Assembly: GCF_036499745.1 (NCBI RefSeq)
Contig: NZ_DASYDG010000023.1
Location: 1 to 64,000, forward strand
Length of the DNA: 64,000 nt
DNA from: Pinirhizobacter sp036499745
GTDB lineage: Bacteria; Pseudomonadota; Gammaproteobacteria; Xanthomonadales; Rhodanobacteraceae
Reading direction: 5' to 3'
This document shows positions 19,101 through 28,383 of this stretch, in pieces; within the stretch, counting starts at the first letter, position 1; every line of letters starts with the position of its first letter. The translations under genes were made by a program, and so were the position numbers. A model generated the notes under the pieces. That model saw only the letters and a program-made list of their open reading frames with translations. It was not told the DNA's origin and made no database searches.

Positions 19101-19234
19101 AGGTGGTGCAATACCACGGTGGCAATACGGTCGAGCAGACCACGCCGGGCATCTCGCCAGCCTATGGCCGCACGATCTCGTTCTCCGATCCGCGCACGTT
19201 CCGCATCTCCGCGCAGTACGACTTCTCGCTGTAA
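16169..19234 (+). CDS. TonB-dependent outer membrane receptor 3 (Oar-like)
   Basis: A 1021-residue paralogue with signal peptide (about 1-32, cut near VLA-QS), Ig-fold regulatory-like domain, plug with GAEFGRSTGG and barrel ending QYDFSL. It shares RNEQFKNFN, VYVKQRHQLAPRLG and other barrel strands with copies 1 and 2. Two loops carry cysteines not shared with copies 1 and 2 (for example TCLPGQPAPC). The ATG at 16169 follows GGGGAGA at normal spacing; the upstream in-frame start would add 12 residues with no signal function. Confidence 0.92.
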   Translation: MNANSQRRLCLRRTVLAVALVSGLAGTSAVLAQSNASGAMFGNAPADSSSTILIENTDTGFSREVAVDSSGRYRISSLPVGTYRVSLKSAGKTVSTRDNVAINVGGGSEVSFTGEGTATKAQTLEGVSVVASALPTIDVSVADARTVLTATQLARVPVARNITAAALLAPGVVAGDSRYGPQALSIGGSAASENATFINGYAVTNTLNNIGSTSLPFDAIDQEQVLTGGYGAEFGRSTGGVINIITKRGTNEWKGSIAAYWDPKSLQANPKNIYYPNNGSAQGGVLFTDRNVNKRYIGSEMIAIGGPLIKDRLFFYGNVETTRQEGVNNGSVLVGPNTRYQQQVIKDPRWLGKIDWNINDNNIVELTGIGDKETREFTNYPFDYDTLQQGDVAKSGTYQKIGGETYIGKYTGYVTDDFTVTALYGKQDSVNYLVPTLGYSTAYPFVSDGRTGTTASGPYAMTCLPGQPAPCKVSDFNNLQSSIQDPGAINKSHGYRVDFEYRIGGHDLRLGYDQQTLEAQNGTQVGGVGYRWAYAETSDPASRPANSPFFLPIGSNEYVQQVFNTTGGSFRVDQEAVYLEDRWQVTDQWLLSLGLRNEQFKNFNADGDVYVKQRHQLAPRLGATWDVFGDSTFKVFANAGRYHLAMPNNVALRGAAGSSIYSTYYSFSGIDANGVPQNLVSLANPGNHQVCKGVDHYPYLSANCEYGDAPDPKTVAAKGIKAHFQDEYVLGMEKALNDHLVFGARGTYRKLRSAVDDTCAAVLGGSCYLFNPGRANDFLVDNGDGTYTTEHFSSEDLTHFPLKRKYAALDLWLEHQFDGKFFYRLDYTFSKNYGNTEGQLLSDLGQADVSQSQAWDDVSLMVGSNGLLPNNRKHQFKAFGYWQASDEWMFGANVLVRSGRPKQCLSYIGPDQADPVSYLDSYFFCVDSTKVHPRGTFGSLPWEYKLDLTAAYSPRWVTGLRFRLDVFNVLNKQVVQNQVVQYHGGNTVEQTTPGISPAYGRTISFSDPRTFRISAQYDFSL

Positions 19235-19292
19235 GGCACCACAACAATAAGATCCAGCCGGGCCAAAAGCCTGTCGTTAACTCCCTAGACTT

Positions 19293-19324
19293 GGCCGCCG
19301 GTATCCCACCGGCGGCCTTTTTTT
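19293..19324 (+). terminator. Terminator of receptor 3
   Basis: GGCCGCCGG (19293-19301) pairs with CCGGCGGCC (19309-19317), then seven Ts; same family as the terminators after receptors 1 and 2, with loop TATCCCA. Confidence 0.9.
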
Positions 19325-19431
19325 GCCCAAGACGGGGCGAAGTACCCCTTCTTAAAATATTATTTATCCAGATCAAGAGCTTGCGATGGCACTTGACGAC
19401 CAGTACGCCTCCACGGTTTGCTAAGAAAACG

Positions 19432-19459
19432 TTGACTTCGCGTATTTATTGGCTTAGTT
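19432..19459 (+). promoter_or_regulatory. Probable promoter of receptor gene 4
   Basis: TTGACT (19432-19437) and TTAGTT (19454-19459) with a 16-bp spacer containing TTGGC, resembling the GGGCTATA region of the other units. No CTAGGAA palindrome lies upstream, so this copy seems to be outside the shared control. Confidence 0.45.
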
Positions 19460-19771
19460 TCCGTCGCGGAGGATTCCTTTCGGTTTCCTGTCAATCGGAA
19501 TTTCATGCGGCGCTTTGCGCCGGTCCGATGCAGGAGAAAAAGGGAGTTTCGGGGCCAAGGCGGCCCGGGACAGGGGAAAACGATCCGTGGGTGCGGGAAC
19601 ACCTGCGATAGTCGATACCCCAAGTGGCAAACGGGCGGGAACCCGTTAGCCAATCACTCGTCCCGGACCACACCAGACCCAGCTCCAAGGCCGGCTGCGC
19701 CGGCCCGTACGCTGTGATTTCGACCTGTGCGCAGCAGGGTCTTTTATTCTTGGTCTGGGGAGTGCTTTTCC
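19460..19771 (+). other. Long untranslated leader of receptor 4
   Basis: About 310 bp without a convincing gene. It contains hairpins AACGGG...CCCGTT (about 19630-19647) and a perfect GGCCGGC-TGC-GCCGGCC (19689-19705), then CTGGGGAG before the start codon. No known riboswitch class is recognised. Confidence 0.5.
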
Positions 19772-22700
19772 ATGCGTTCTAATTCAATGTTCCGCAGCCG
19801 TGCGTTCAAGCGCACGGTGCTTGCCGTCGCCCTGAGCTCCACGCTCGCCGGCGGCGTAGCGTTCGCGCAGTCCACCACCGGTAGCATCTTCGGCCAGGCG
19901 CCGGCAGCTACGGGTGAGACCGTCACCATCAGTGGCAACGGCATCAACCGCCAGACGACAGTCGACGCGTCCGGCCGCTACACCTTCGGCACGCTGCCCA
20001 CCGGCACGTACACCGTGAACCTGGTGCGCGACGGTGCGGTGGTCGACAGCCGCAAGGATGTCGCCATCCGCATCGGTGCCGGTACCGAAGTTTCCTTTGC
20101 CGCGGGTAACTCGCCGTCGGGTGCGCAGACCCTCGAGGGCGTGACGGTTTCCGCCGCTTCGCTTCCGGCAATCGACGTCAGCGCAGTGGATTCGCGCACG
20201 GTGATCACTTCCAAGCAGCTGCAGCAGCTTCCCTTGGGTCGCTCCGCCGAGGCGATTGCCCTTCTGGCGCCTGGTGTGGTCTCCGGCAGTAATGGTGGCG
20301 GTAACTTCGCCAGCCCGACTGGCGGCCGACTGGTTTCGTTCGCCGGCTCGTCCGTCGTCGAGAACGCGTACTACATCAATGGTATGAACGTAACCGACCC
20401 GCTCAACGGCATGGGCGGCATCACGCTCCCGTACGGCTCGATCGACCAGCAGGAAATCCTTACCGGTGGTTACAGCGCTGCCTACGGCCGTTCGGACGGT
20501 GGCGTGATCAGCCAGGTGGGTAAGCGCGGCACAAACGAATGGCACTTCGGCGGCCAGTTGCTCTACACGCCCAAGTCGCTGCGCGGTGATCCGAAGAATG
20601 TGTACCAGCCGTCCGATGGCAGCCTTTATCAGTACCGCGAGGACAACAAGGGTTGGACCGCGGTCGAGAGCGCCTATGCCGGCGGCCCGCTTATCAAGGA
20701 TAAGCTGTTCTTCTTCGGTTCCGTGGAAGCTGAGCGTACGCACGACCAGAACGTTGCCGTCAACAGTTCGCCTTCCAGCGTGACGGAGCGTCGTTACTCC
20801 GATCCGAAGTACTACGCCAAGCTTGACTGGAATATCAACGACAGCAATATCCTGGAATTGACCGGCGCCGGTACCAAGGAAGAGTTCAACGGCAATACCT
20901 ACGTTTACGATTACGACACGCTCTCGAAGGGTGACTTCACCAACCAGGCGACGCATTTCAAGAATGCCGCCAACATGTGGATCGCCAAGTACACCGGCTA
21001 CCTGACCGACGATCTGACGCTGACCGCGCAGTTCGGCAAGCAGGTGACGGACTACTACGAGCAGCTGGGCGACAGCTATAACCCTGACCTGATCTACATC
21101 TCGTCTCCTGTCAACCAGGACCCGGCCCTCAATGGCGGTCGTCCAGGCGGCATTCGCAATGCGCAGACGGTAATCCAGGCCAACGATCCCAAGCACCAGA
21201 CTCGCGGCGCCAACTATCGCATCGACTTGACGTACAAGCTTGGTGATCACAGCATTGCTGCCGGTATCGATAACCAGCGTACGCAGGATCTGGATGACGG
21301 CGCCACCATGGCTGGTAACGCCGGCTTCATGTATCGCTACTACACGCATGCGCCCGATACGGACATTCTCGCTGGTCGCGTAGGTCCCCCGGGTGGCAAT
21401 GGTTACTACGTTACCAAGTACATCCAGGAGTCGGCCGCTAGCGTCCGCGTTGACCAGCGCGCGCAGTATCTGGAAGACACCTGGCAGGTCAGTGACCGCT
21501 GGTTGCTGAAACTGGGCATTCGCAACGACCAGTTCACCAACTACAACAGCGACAACCAGCCGTACATCCGCCAGCACAACCGCCAGTGGGCCCCGCGCCT
21601 CGGCGCTAGCTGGGACGTCAATGGCGACTCCACCTTCAAGGTGTACGCCAATGCGGGGCGCTACTATCTTGCCCTGCCGACCTCGGTGGCGCTGCGCGGC
21701 GCTTCGGGCTCGACGTACACGGAGCAGTACTACACCTATACCGGCATCGACCCGACCAACGGTTATCCGACCGGCCTGACTCCAATCCAGACAGAGAAGG
21801 GTCCTGGCGCGCCGATTTCGGCGAACAATGAGTACGGCCAGGCGCCAGATCCGAAGACCGTGACTTCCAAGTCACTCAAGGCCCAGTATCAGGATGAATA
21901 CATCCTTGGCTTCGACAAGGCCCTTAACGACCAGTGGAATTATGGTGCCAAGGCTACCTATCGCTCGCTGAAGAATGCGATCGATGACACCTGCAATATC
22001 CAGCTGTTCGAGGAGCGTGCCGAGGAGCAGGGGCTGCCGACGGACAACCTCCGTGGCTGTTACTTCTTCAATCCAGGTCGCGCGGTCGACTTCACCGTGG
22101 CCGACGGCAACGGCGGATTCCAGGACCTGCACATCAATAACCACGACCTCGGGTTCCCCCACGTCAAGCGCAACTATTACGGCTTGAACATGTACCTCGA
22201 GCATCCGTTCGATGGCACGTGGTTCGGTCGTATCGACTACACCTATTCGAAGAGCTATGGCAACACGGAAGGCCAGGTGAAGTCGGATATCGGCCAGGCT
22301 GATATCGCCGCGACACAGGACTGGGATTATCCTGAACTGATGGATTACTCCAACGGTTTGTTGCCGAACGACCGCAAGCATGTGTTCAAGATCTATGGCG
22401 GCTACCAGGTAACTCCGGAAATTCTTGTGTCGGCAAACGTGAGCCTGAGTTCGGGTGCGCCGAAGAGCTGTCAGGGCTTCTACGGTCCGCTTGAGTCGTC
22501 TCCCGCGTACCCCGGCAACTACTACCACTTCTGCGGCGGCGTGCCGTCGCCGGCCGGTAGTGCAGGCCGTACGCCTTGGCAGCATATCTTCTCGCTGAAC
22601 GCTGAGTATCGCCCGGACTTCGCGGACAAGAAGCTTGCTTTCAACGTGCTGGTTTACAACCTGCTCAACGAGCGTAAGCCGAACTACTACGATCCGGCAT

Positions 22701-22810
22701 TCGGTACGATTGCCGAGCCAGAGCCGACTTACAACCTGCCCGGCGGCACCGGCACGCCGGACTTCGAAACCCCGCGTTACGTCCAGTTCGGTATCACCTA
22801 CGACTTCTGA
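19772..22810 (+). CDS. TonB-dependent outer membrane receptor 4 (Oar-like, diverged)
   Basis: A 1012-residue receptor of the same family but clearly diverged. Signal peptide about 1-32 (VAFA-QS), Ig-fold domain, plug with SAAYGRSDGG and GGVISQVGKRG instead of the VVNIITKRG of the others, barrel ending GITYDF with the classical C-terminal phenylalanine. It shares the modular layout (RNDQFTNYN, APRLGASWD) with copies 1-3. The ATG at 19772 follows GGGGAG; an upstream start at 19727 would put 15 polar residues before the signal peptide. Promoter, leader and terminator differ from copies 1-3, so it was probably acquired or duplicated earlier. Confidence 0.92.
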   Translation: MRSNSMFRSRAFKRTVLAVALSSTLAGGVAFAQSTTGSIFGQAPAATGETVTISGNGINRQTTVDASGRYTFGTLPTGTYTVNLVRDGAVVDSRKDVAIRIGAGTEVSFAAGNSPSGAQTLEGVTVSAASLPAIDVSAVDSRTVITSKQLQQLPLGRSAEAIALLAPGVVSGSNGGGNFASPTGGRLVSFAGSSVVENAYYINGMNVTDPLNGMGGITLPYGSIDQQEILTGGYSAAYGRSDGGVISQVGKRGTNEWHFGGQLLYTPKSLRGDPKNVYQPSDGSLYQYREDNKGWTAVESAYAGGPLIKDKLFFFGSVEAERTHDQNVAVNSSPSSVTERRYSDPKYYAKLDWNINDSNILELTGAGTKEEFNGNTYVYDYDTLSKGDFTNQATHFKNAANMWIAKYTGYLTDDLTLTAQFGKQVTDYYEQLGDSYNPDLIYISSPVNQDPALNGGRPGGIRNAQTVIQANDPKHQTRGANYRIDLTYKLGDHSIAAGIDNQRTQDLDDGATMAGNAGFMYRYYTHAPDTDILAGRVGPPGGNGYYVTKYIQESAASVRVDQRAQYLEDTWQVSDRWLLKLGIRNDQFTNYNSDNQPYIRQHNRQWAPRLGASWDVNGDSTFKVYANAGRYYLALPTSVALRGASGSTYTEQYYTYTGIDPTNGYPTGLTPIQTEKGPGAPISANNEYGQAPDPKTVTSKSLKAQYQDEYILGFDKALNDQWNYGAKATYRSLKNAIDDTCNIQLFEERAEEQGLPTDNLRGCYFFNPGRAVDFTVADGNGGFQDLHINNHDLGFPHVKRNYYGLNMYLEHPFDGTWFGRIDYTYSKSYGNTEGQVKSDIGQADIAATQDWDYPELMDYSNGLLPNDRKHVFKIYGGYQVTPEILVSANVSLSSGAPKSCQGFYGPLESSPAYPGNYYHFCGGVPSPAGSAGRTPWQHIFSLNAEYRPDFADKKLAFNVLVYNLLNERKPNYYDPAFGTIAEPEPTYNLPGGTGTPDFETPRYVQFGITYDF

Positions 22811-22835
22811 TCCATCGAGTCGGAAAAAACGGAAG

Positions 22836-22865
22836 ACGCCGGGCCTCGCGCCCGGCGTTTTTTTT
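22836..22865 (+). terminator. Terminator of receptor 4
   Basis: ACGCCGGGC-CTCGC-GCCCGGCGT followed by eight Ts. The sequence is unrelated to the terminators of copies 1-3. Confidence 0.92.
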
Positions 22866-23113
22866 GGAGGCTGGTCCGAGAACGCCTCCTAATGAAAATA
22901 CGATATAAGCCATTGTATATATGTAATAATTGTCGCCTGCCAAGGTAATCTCGCAAGACGGTCGGTTGACACTTCTCGGGACGCATGTCCTTGACTTTGC
23001 GAACGTGGCGTTTCCCGTTTATATTTGGATCTTCCCCCGGTAAGCATTCACGGACGTTCACGCGCCCTGTATGCCCATCGCGCTCTTTTGTCGTTTTCCA
23101 ATGAGGTATTTCC

Positions 23114-23944
23114 ATGCGCAGGATCATTCTGCCGTTGCTTTCGGCGGCTTCGCTGGCACTGGCCGGTTGTAATTCTTCTTCCGACAATGCCCAGCAGAAC
23201 GCCGCTCCACCGGCACCGACTTCGGTTTCCGGGACGGTGAGCCTGCGTGATCCGTCGATCCAGGTGTCGCCAAACGCCAAGCTCGACGTGAAGCTCGTCG
23301 ACGTTTCCCGCCAGGGTTCCTCGCCGGTCGCCACCAAGAGCTTCCAGCCGGTGACCCTGCCGCAGCAGTACAAGCTCGACTTCGATGCTGCTGCAGTCAA
23401 CGCGAACGACATCTACGTGGTGCAGGCCTCCATGGTCGACGGCGACCGCACCTTCGACATGCCGCTGCAGGCGCCCGTGCTGACCAAGGGCAAGCCCGCC
23501 ACCGCCGACATCGCGCTGCAGGCCAAAGCCACGCCGGGCGAGAAGGAAATGGCTGGCTTCAAGGATCTGCAAAAGCGCATCGGCGGCCTGAAGGTCACCA
23601 ACGGCACGCAGTTGCAGGAAGGCGTATCGCGCGGCTGGCAGGTGTTCCGCAGCGGCACGGACGTCGTCTTCATCCGTGAGCTCGTCGACTACGGCGACAA
23701 GGGCTTCACCAGCACCGATTACGCCTACAAGAACGGTAAGGTTTGGGTGGCCGAGCAGCAGAAGAAGCCCAGCAAGGACGGCAAGGCCACCTCCACCGAG
23801 CGTGCCGCTTGGAACGACGCTGGAGAGCTGGTGTTCAAGACCAACGATGCGGGTGGCAAAACTTCTCCCCTCGGCGACGATGAAGCGGCCAACCTCAAGA
23901 AGCAGGGTGAGTCGATCCTTGCCAAGGGCAAGGGCGGCAAGTAA
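23114..23944 (+). CDS. YbaY-family lipoprotein
   Basis: A 276-residue lipoprotein. The signal peptide ends in lipobox LAGC (C at about residue 19). Residues about 37-135 (SVSGTVSLRD... to the ADIAL strand) match the beta-sandwich YbaY/YscW lipoprotein domain. The remaining C-terminal part, with a possible META-like/hydrophilic fold (QKRIGGLKVTNGTQLQEG...), looks specific to this lineage. No Asp at +2, so transport to the outer membrane is expected. The gene stands alone between two terminators. YbaY proteins have no firmly established biochemical role. Confidence 0.8.
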   Translation: MRRIILPLLSAASLALAGCNSSSDNAQQNAAPPAPTSVSGTVSLRDPSIQVSPNAKLDVKLVDVSRQGSSPVATKSFQPVTLPQQYKLDFDAAAVNANDIYVVQASMVDGDRTFDMPLQAPVLTKGKPATADIALQAKATPGEKEMAGFKDLQKRIGGLKVTNGTQLQEGVSRGWQVFRSGTDVVFIRELVDYGDKGFTSTDYAYKNGKVWVAEQQKKPSKDGKATSTERAAWNDAGELVFKTNDAGGKTSPLGDDEAANLKKQGESILAKGKGGK

Positions 23945-23963
23945 GCCTCGTTTTGTTCTGGAC

Positions 23964-23993
23964 AAAAAAACGCCGGCGGAAGCCGGCGTTTTT
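23964..23993. terminator. Bidirectional terminator between lipoprotein and esterase
   Basis: ACGCCGGC-GGAA-GCCGGCGT is flanked by an A run on the left and a T run on the right, so it can end both convergent transcripts. Confidence 0.9.
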
Positions 23994-24013
23994 CTTTGCC
24001 TGTTGGAAAGAGA

Positions 24014-25837
24014 TCAGAACCCGATCTTCATCCCCAGGTTCACGCTGCTGTACTTCTGCGAGTCGTCGCTGAAGCGGCCGCTGTAACCGATCCAGCTGAC
24101 CACGCTGTCGGAGAGCTGGGCCATCAGGCCGAGGTCGGCCGTGCCCCAGGTCTTGTCGGGGCTGAAGCCCTGCAGCACGAAGGTACCGTTCATCGATACC
24201 AGGCCTGCTTCGATGTCGCGGGGGTCGGCCTTGCTGTCGCGGTTGAAGGACACTTCGGCGTAGGGGTGCAGCGCCAGTTCGTGCGCCGTCCAGTTGCCCT
24301 GCAGGCGCCAACCCACGGTGGAGATCAGTGCCTTGCGCTCCTGGCGGCCGAATGTCATCGCTGAAGAGTCGTTGCCGTCTTCGTTGTACGGGTCGACCTT
24401 GTTGTTCTGCCATTCGAAGTTCACGAACGGGCCGGTCTTGATCGACTCCGAGCCGAACCACCAGCCGCCGGTCAGCGCGGCATCCAGGTGCGAGCCACTG
24501 GTGTCGCCTTCCTCGGTACGGGTAGCGGTGCCAAGGGCGAACTTTCGGTCGATGTCGTTGTAGCTGAGCTGGCCGAAGCTGCCGATGGCGCCGAAGTAAC
24601 CGCCACCCTGGTGGTAGAAGGCGTACAGGGAGCCTGCCAGATCCTGCATCTTGTAACCGCCCTGGCCGCCGCGGAAATCCGCATCGGTCTGGCCCAGGCC
24701 CAGGGCGACGCCCGCGGACCAGTGCTCGGCAAGCTTGGCGTCGGCGCCCACGGTAAGGTTCACGTTGTCCGCGTCGGTCTTCACCGAGTTGCCGTTGCCT
24801 TCGTACTTCTGCTTGCCGTAGTCGACCACGGCGAACAGGCGGCTGTCGCTGCCGAAGTTGTCGGCCAGCATCTGGTTGGTCAGCGCGTGTACGTGCGCTG
24901 CATGCGTGGCCATCGGGGCCTCGCCCAGCAGGGAGATCTTCTCCGGTGCGCTCAGGATCGACACCGCGTACTGGCCCAGCAGGGCATGGGCGGCGCCGGT
25001 CGGGTGGATGCCATCGGCGAACAGGTAGTTCGAACCGGCATCGGGCGCCACCAGGGTGGCGGGAGAGCACTGGATGGAACTGGGCGTGGTGCAGGCCGGG
25101 GTGGTGACGTTGGTGAAGCCATACTTGCCGGGCTCGGCAATGATTTCGTTCAATAGGGAATAGGTGTTGATCGGCACGATGCCCTTGCCCAGCTGGGCGA
25201 TGCCGCCGTTGAGCACGCCGTTATAGGCCAGGGCCAGGGTGCTGGCGCCGGAGGCAGCTTCTGCGCCCTGCGACATGGCGGCCGGTGTTTTGCCGATGTC
25301 AGGAATATTGAAAACGACGATGGTCTTGGCGCCGGCGGCCTGCAGCGCCTTGATCGCGCCTACTTCCTGCGTAGCGGCCACGGCGGCGGTCTGAAGCGCG
25401 GCGGCCTGTGAGGGGGCGGCCGCGGCACCGAGCAGATCGTTGGCGCCGATCCAGACGCTGTACAGAGCGTGCGGGTCGGCATGGCCGCCGTTGGCGGCGA
25501 GGTAACCACCCACCTGGTTCAGTACGGAGGGCGCCGGCGGCAGGGCAACATCGGTGGCCACCATGGCACCGCCATAGGCGTAGTCCGTGCCGCCGCTCAG
25601 TGAGGCGGTGAGGTTATAGCCGTAGGCGTTGGCGATGTTCTCGATCGCCGTGGTGCTGGGGTTGGTGGTGAAGCGCTGCGGCGAGGTCGGCGGAATGCCG
25701 AGCTCGGCCGAGATGTTGCCGGCATCGCTCAGGCTGTCGCCAAATGCGACCACCTTGGTGAAGTCGGTGGCCTGGGCCGCAGCGGAAAACACCAGCGCCG
25801 TGGTGACGGCCGCTGCAAGGTGGCGAAGACGTGGCAT
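24014..25837 (-). CDS. GDSL esterase/lipase autotransporter (EstA-like)
   Basis: A 607-residue type V secretion autotransporter esterase. Signal peptide 1-23 (AQA-TD); SGNH/GDSL passenger about 25-300 with GDSLSD (nucleophile S35), GGAMVATD block, GAND (N133) and DGIHPTG (D274, H277); then a C-terminal 12-strand beta-barrel (about 320-607) ending MKIGF with the outer-membrane C-terminal Phe. EstA homologues show esterase activity at the cell surface and affect rhamnolipid, motility or lipid use in Pseudomonas. All catalytic blocks are present. It has its own terminators on both sides and so is monocistronic. Confidence 0.93.
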   Translation of the reverse strand: MPRLRHLAAAVTTALVFSAAAQATDFTKVVAFGDSLSDAGNISAELGIPPTSPQRFTTNPSTTAIENIANAYGYNLTASLSGGTDYAYGGAMVATDVALPPAPSVLNQVGGYLAANGGHADPHALYSVWIGANDLLGAAAAPSQAAALQTAAVAATQEVGAIKALQAAGAKTIVVFNIPDIGKTPAAMSQGAEAASGASTLALAYNGVLNGGIAQLGKGIVPINTYSLLNEIIAEPGKYGFTNVTTPACTTPSSIQCSPATLVAPDAGSNYLFADGIHPTGAAHALLGQYAVSILSAPEKISLLGEAPMATHAAHVHALTNQMLADNFGSDSRLFAVVDYGKQKYEGNGNSVKTDADNVNLTVGADAKLAEHWSAGVALGLGQTDADFRGGQGGYKMQDLAGSLYAFYHQGGGYFGAIGSFGQLSYNDIDRKFALGTATRTEEGDTSGSHLDAALTGGWWFGSESIKTGPFVNFEWQNNKVDPYNEDGNDSSAMTFGRQERKALISTVGWRLQGNWTAHELALHPYAEVSFNRDSKADPRDIEAGLVSMNGTFVLQGFSPDKTWGTADLGLMAQLSDSVVSWIGYSGRFSDDSQKYSSVNLGMKIGF

Positions 25838-25944
25838 GCGTAGGACCCCTGGTCGAGCTGTGTTAGAGAATCGTTACGTTAATGCAACACATACGGAAGC
25901 GCATGTTGCGGTGCGCCATAAGAAATCGCTCAAGTCTGGGCAAA

Positions 25945-25966
25945 GAAAAGCCGGCTTTCGCCGGCT
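25945..25966 (-). terminator. Terminator after tex
   Basis: On the minus strand AGCCGG-CGAAAG-CCGGCT is followed by TTTTCTTT. It lies between the tex stop and the esterase start. Confidence 0.8.
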
Positions 25967-26025
25967 CTTCAATGTTTCCTTGCGTCATCGAATCTCGCGG
26001 CGCACGTCGTATTCGGCCTGCATGC

Positions 26026-28380
26026 TCACCGCTTCAACGCTTTGGAAAACGCATCGGCGAACGCACTATTGCCCGGAGCCGGGGTAGGCTTCGGCGCTAT
26101 AGGTGCGCGGCGATCACCGCCACCACCACCACGCGGCCCACGATTGTCGTTGCCGCCACGGTTATCGCGGCCACCATCACGCGCCGCGGGCTTGCCACCA
26201 CGTGCCTCACCGGGCACATCATCCAGTCGCATCGACAACCCGATCCGCTTTCGCGGCAGATCCACTTCCATCACTTTGACCTTGACGATGTCACCGGCCT
26301 TCACCGCGTCACGAGGATCCTTGACGAAGGTGTGCGACAGCGCCGACACATGGACCAAACCATCCTGGTGCACGCCGATGTCGACGAAGGCGCCGAACGC
26401 GGCTACGTTGGTGACGCGGCCTTCCAGCACCATGCCCACGGCGAGGTCTTTCAAGTCTTCCACGCCTTCGGCGAATGACGGCGCCACGAATTCCGGGCGT
26501 GGGTCACGGCCGGGTTTTTCCAGCTCTTTAAGGATGTCGCGCACCGTGGGCACGCCGAAGGTTTCGTCGGTGAACTGCTCGGGTTTCAATCCGCGCAGGA
26601 ACGAGGTGTCGCCGATGATGTTGCGCACCTCGCGGCCGCACTGCTTCAGGATACGCTCGACCACCGGGTAGGCTTCCGGATGCACGGAGCTTGCATCGAG
26701 CGGATTGCTGCCATTGGCGATGCGCAGGAAGCCTGCGCACTGTTCGAAGGCCTTGTCGCCCAGGCGTGGCACCTTCAACAAGGCCTTGCGGCTGTCGAAA
26801 GCGCCGTGTGCGTCACGATGCTTGACCACGTTCTCGGCCACGCTCGACGACAGGCCCGCCACGCGGGCCAGCAGCGGAGCGGAGGCCGTGTTCACATCCA
26901 CGCCCACGGCGTTCACGCAGTCTTCCACGCGCGCATCGAGCGCGCGGGCCAGCTTCACCTGGTTCACGTCGTGCTGGTACTGGCCCACGCCGATCGCCTT
27001 GGGTTCGATCTTCACCAGCTCCGCCAGGGGATCCTGCAGTCGGCGGGCGATGGATACCGCGCCGCGGATGGATACATCCAGTTCCGGGAATTCCTTCGAG
27101 GCAAGTTCCGATGCGGAATAGACCGAGGCGCCGGCTTCGCTCACCACGATTTTGGAGAGCTTTAGGTCGGCGTGTTTCTTCATCACTTCGCCGGCGAGCT
27201 TGTCCGTCTCGCGTGAGGCAGTGCCGTTGCCGATGGCGATCAGGTTCACGCCATGCTGCTTCGACAGCGCCGCGATGCGGGCGAGGGACTGGTCCCACTG
27301 GTTGCGCGGTTCGTGCGGGTAGATGGTGTCGTGGGCCAGCAGCTTGCCGGTGGCATCGACGATGGCGAGCTTGCAACCGGTGCGGATGCCCGGGTCAAGG
27401 CCCATCACCACCTTGTTGCCGGCGGGTGCGGCGAGCAGGAGATCCTTCATGTTCTCGCTGAACACGCGGATGGCTTCGTCCTCGGCGCCTTCGCGCACGC
27501 GGCCGAAGAGGTCGAGGGTAAGGTGAAGATGCAGCTTCACGCGCCAGGTCAGCCGTACCGTTTCACGCAGGAAGTCATCGGCCGGGCGTTTGCGGTCGAC
27601 GATGCCGGCGCGCGCGGCCACACGGCCCTCGCCCTCGGCGTGACCCTGCTCGGCATCGCTTCCAGGCACCAGGTCCAGTTCGAGGATGCCTTCGTTGCGC
27701 GCGCGCATCAGTGCCAGTAGACGGTGCGAGGGAATTTTCGCCACGCTTTCCATGTGGTCGAAGTAGTCGCGGAACTTCGCGCCTTCGTTTTCCTTGCCTT
27801 CCAACACGCGGGCCTTGATCTGGCCGACGTCCCACATCCAGTCGCGCAGCTCGCCCACCAGATGGGCGTCTTCGGCGATGGTTTCCATCAGGATGGCGCG
27901 GGCGCCGTCGAGCGCGGCGCGGATATCGGCCACGCCCTTTTCTGCATCCACGAAGGTGGCGGCCAATGCATCGGGATCCTGCGTGGGATCCTCGCGCAGC
28001 GTCGTGGCCAGCGGTTCGAGGCCCGCCTCGCGTGCAATTTGCGCCTTGGTACGGCGCTTGGGCTTGTAAGGCAGGTAGAGGTCTTCCAGGCGCGCCTTGG
28101 TGTCGGCTTCGCTGATATCGGCCTTCAGTGCGTCGGTGAGCTTGCCCTGCTCGGTAATGGAGTCGAGGATGGCCTTGCGGCGATCTTCCAGTTCGCGCAG
28201 GTAGCGCAGGCGCTCTTCGAGCAGGCGCAGCTGGATGTCATCCAGCCCGCCGGTGACTTCCTTGCGGTAGCGGGCGATGAACGGCACGGTGGCGCCGCCG
28301 TCGAGCAGTTCCACCGCCGCGCGCACCTGTTCGGGCTTGGCGGCGACGTCCTGGGCAATGCGTTGTTCGATCGAGAGCAT
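26026..28380 (-). CDS. tex: Tex-family S1 RNA-binding transcription accessory protein
   Basis: A 784-residue Tex protein: N-terminal helical HTH-like region (YRKEVTGGLDDIQLRLLEERL), YqgF/RNase H-like domain starting VMGLDPGIRTGCKLA (about 330), helix-hairpin-helix repeats (VDVNTASAPLLARVAGLSS), and a C-terminal S1 domain (GMVLEGRVTNVAAFGAFVDIG). The tail after S1 is a Gly/Arg-rich disordered stretch (GGRDNRGGNDNRGPRGGGGG) that probably adds RNA affinity. Tex binds nucleic acid and influences transcription and stress tolerance. Length is typical. Confidence 0.97.
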   Translation of the reverse strand: MLSIEQRIAQDVAAKPEQVRAAVELLDGGATVPFIARYRKEVTGGLDDIQLRLLEERLRYLRELEDRRKAILDSITEQGKLTDALKADISEADTKARLEDLYLPYKPKRRTKAQIAREAGLEPLATTLREDPTQDPDALAATFVDAEKGVADIRAALDGARAILMETIAEDAHLVGELRDWMWDVGQIKARVLEGKENEGAKFRDYFDHMESVAKIPSHRLLALMRARNEGILELDLVPGSDAEQGHAEGEGRVAARAGIVDRKRPADDFLRETVRLTWRVKLHLHLTLDLFGRVREGAEDEAIRVFSENMKDLLLAAPAGNKVVMGLDPGIRTGCKLAIVDATGKLLAHDTIYPHEPRNQWDQSLARIAALSKQHGVNLIAIGNGTASRETDKLAGEVMKKHADLKLSKIVVSEAGASVYSASELASKEFPELDVSIRGAVSIARRLQDPLAELVKIEPKAIGVGQYQHDVNQVKLARALDARVEDCVNAVGVDVNTASAPLLARVAGLSSSVAENVVKHRDAHGAFDSRKALLKVPRLGDKAFEQCAGFLRIANGSNPLDASSVHPEAYPVVERILKQCGREVRNIIGDTSFLRGLKPEQFTDETFGVPTVRDILKELEKPGRDPRPEFVAPSFAEGVEDLKDLAVGMVLEGRVTNVAAFGAFVDIGVHQDGLVHVSALSHTFVKDPRDAVKAGDIVKVKVMEVDLPRKRIGLSMRLDDVPGEARGGKPAARDGGRDNRGGNDNRGPRGGGGGDRRAPIAPKPTPAPGNSAFADAFSKALKR

Positions 28381-28383
28381 GCT

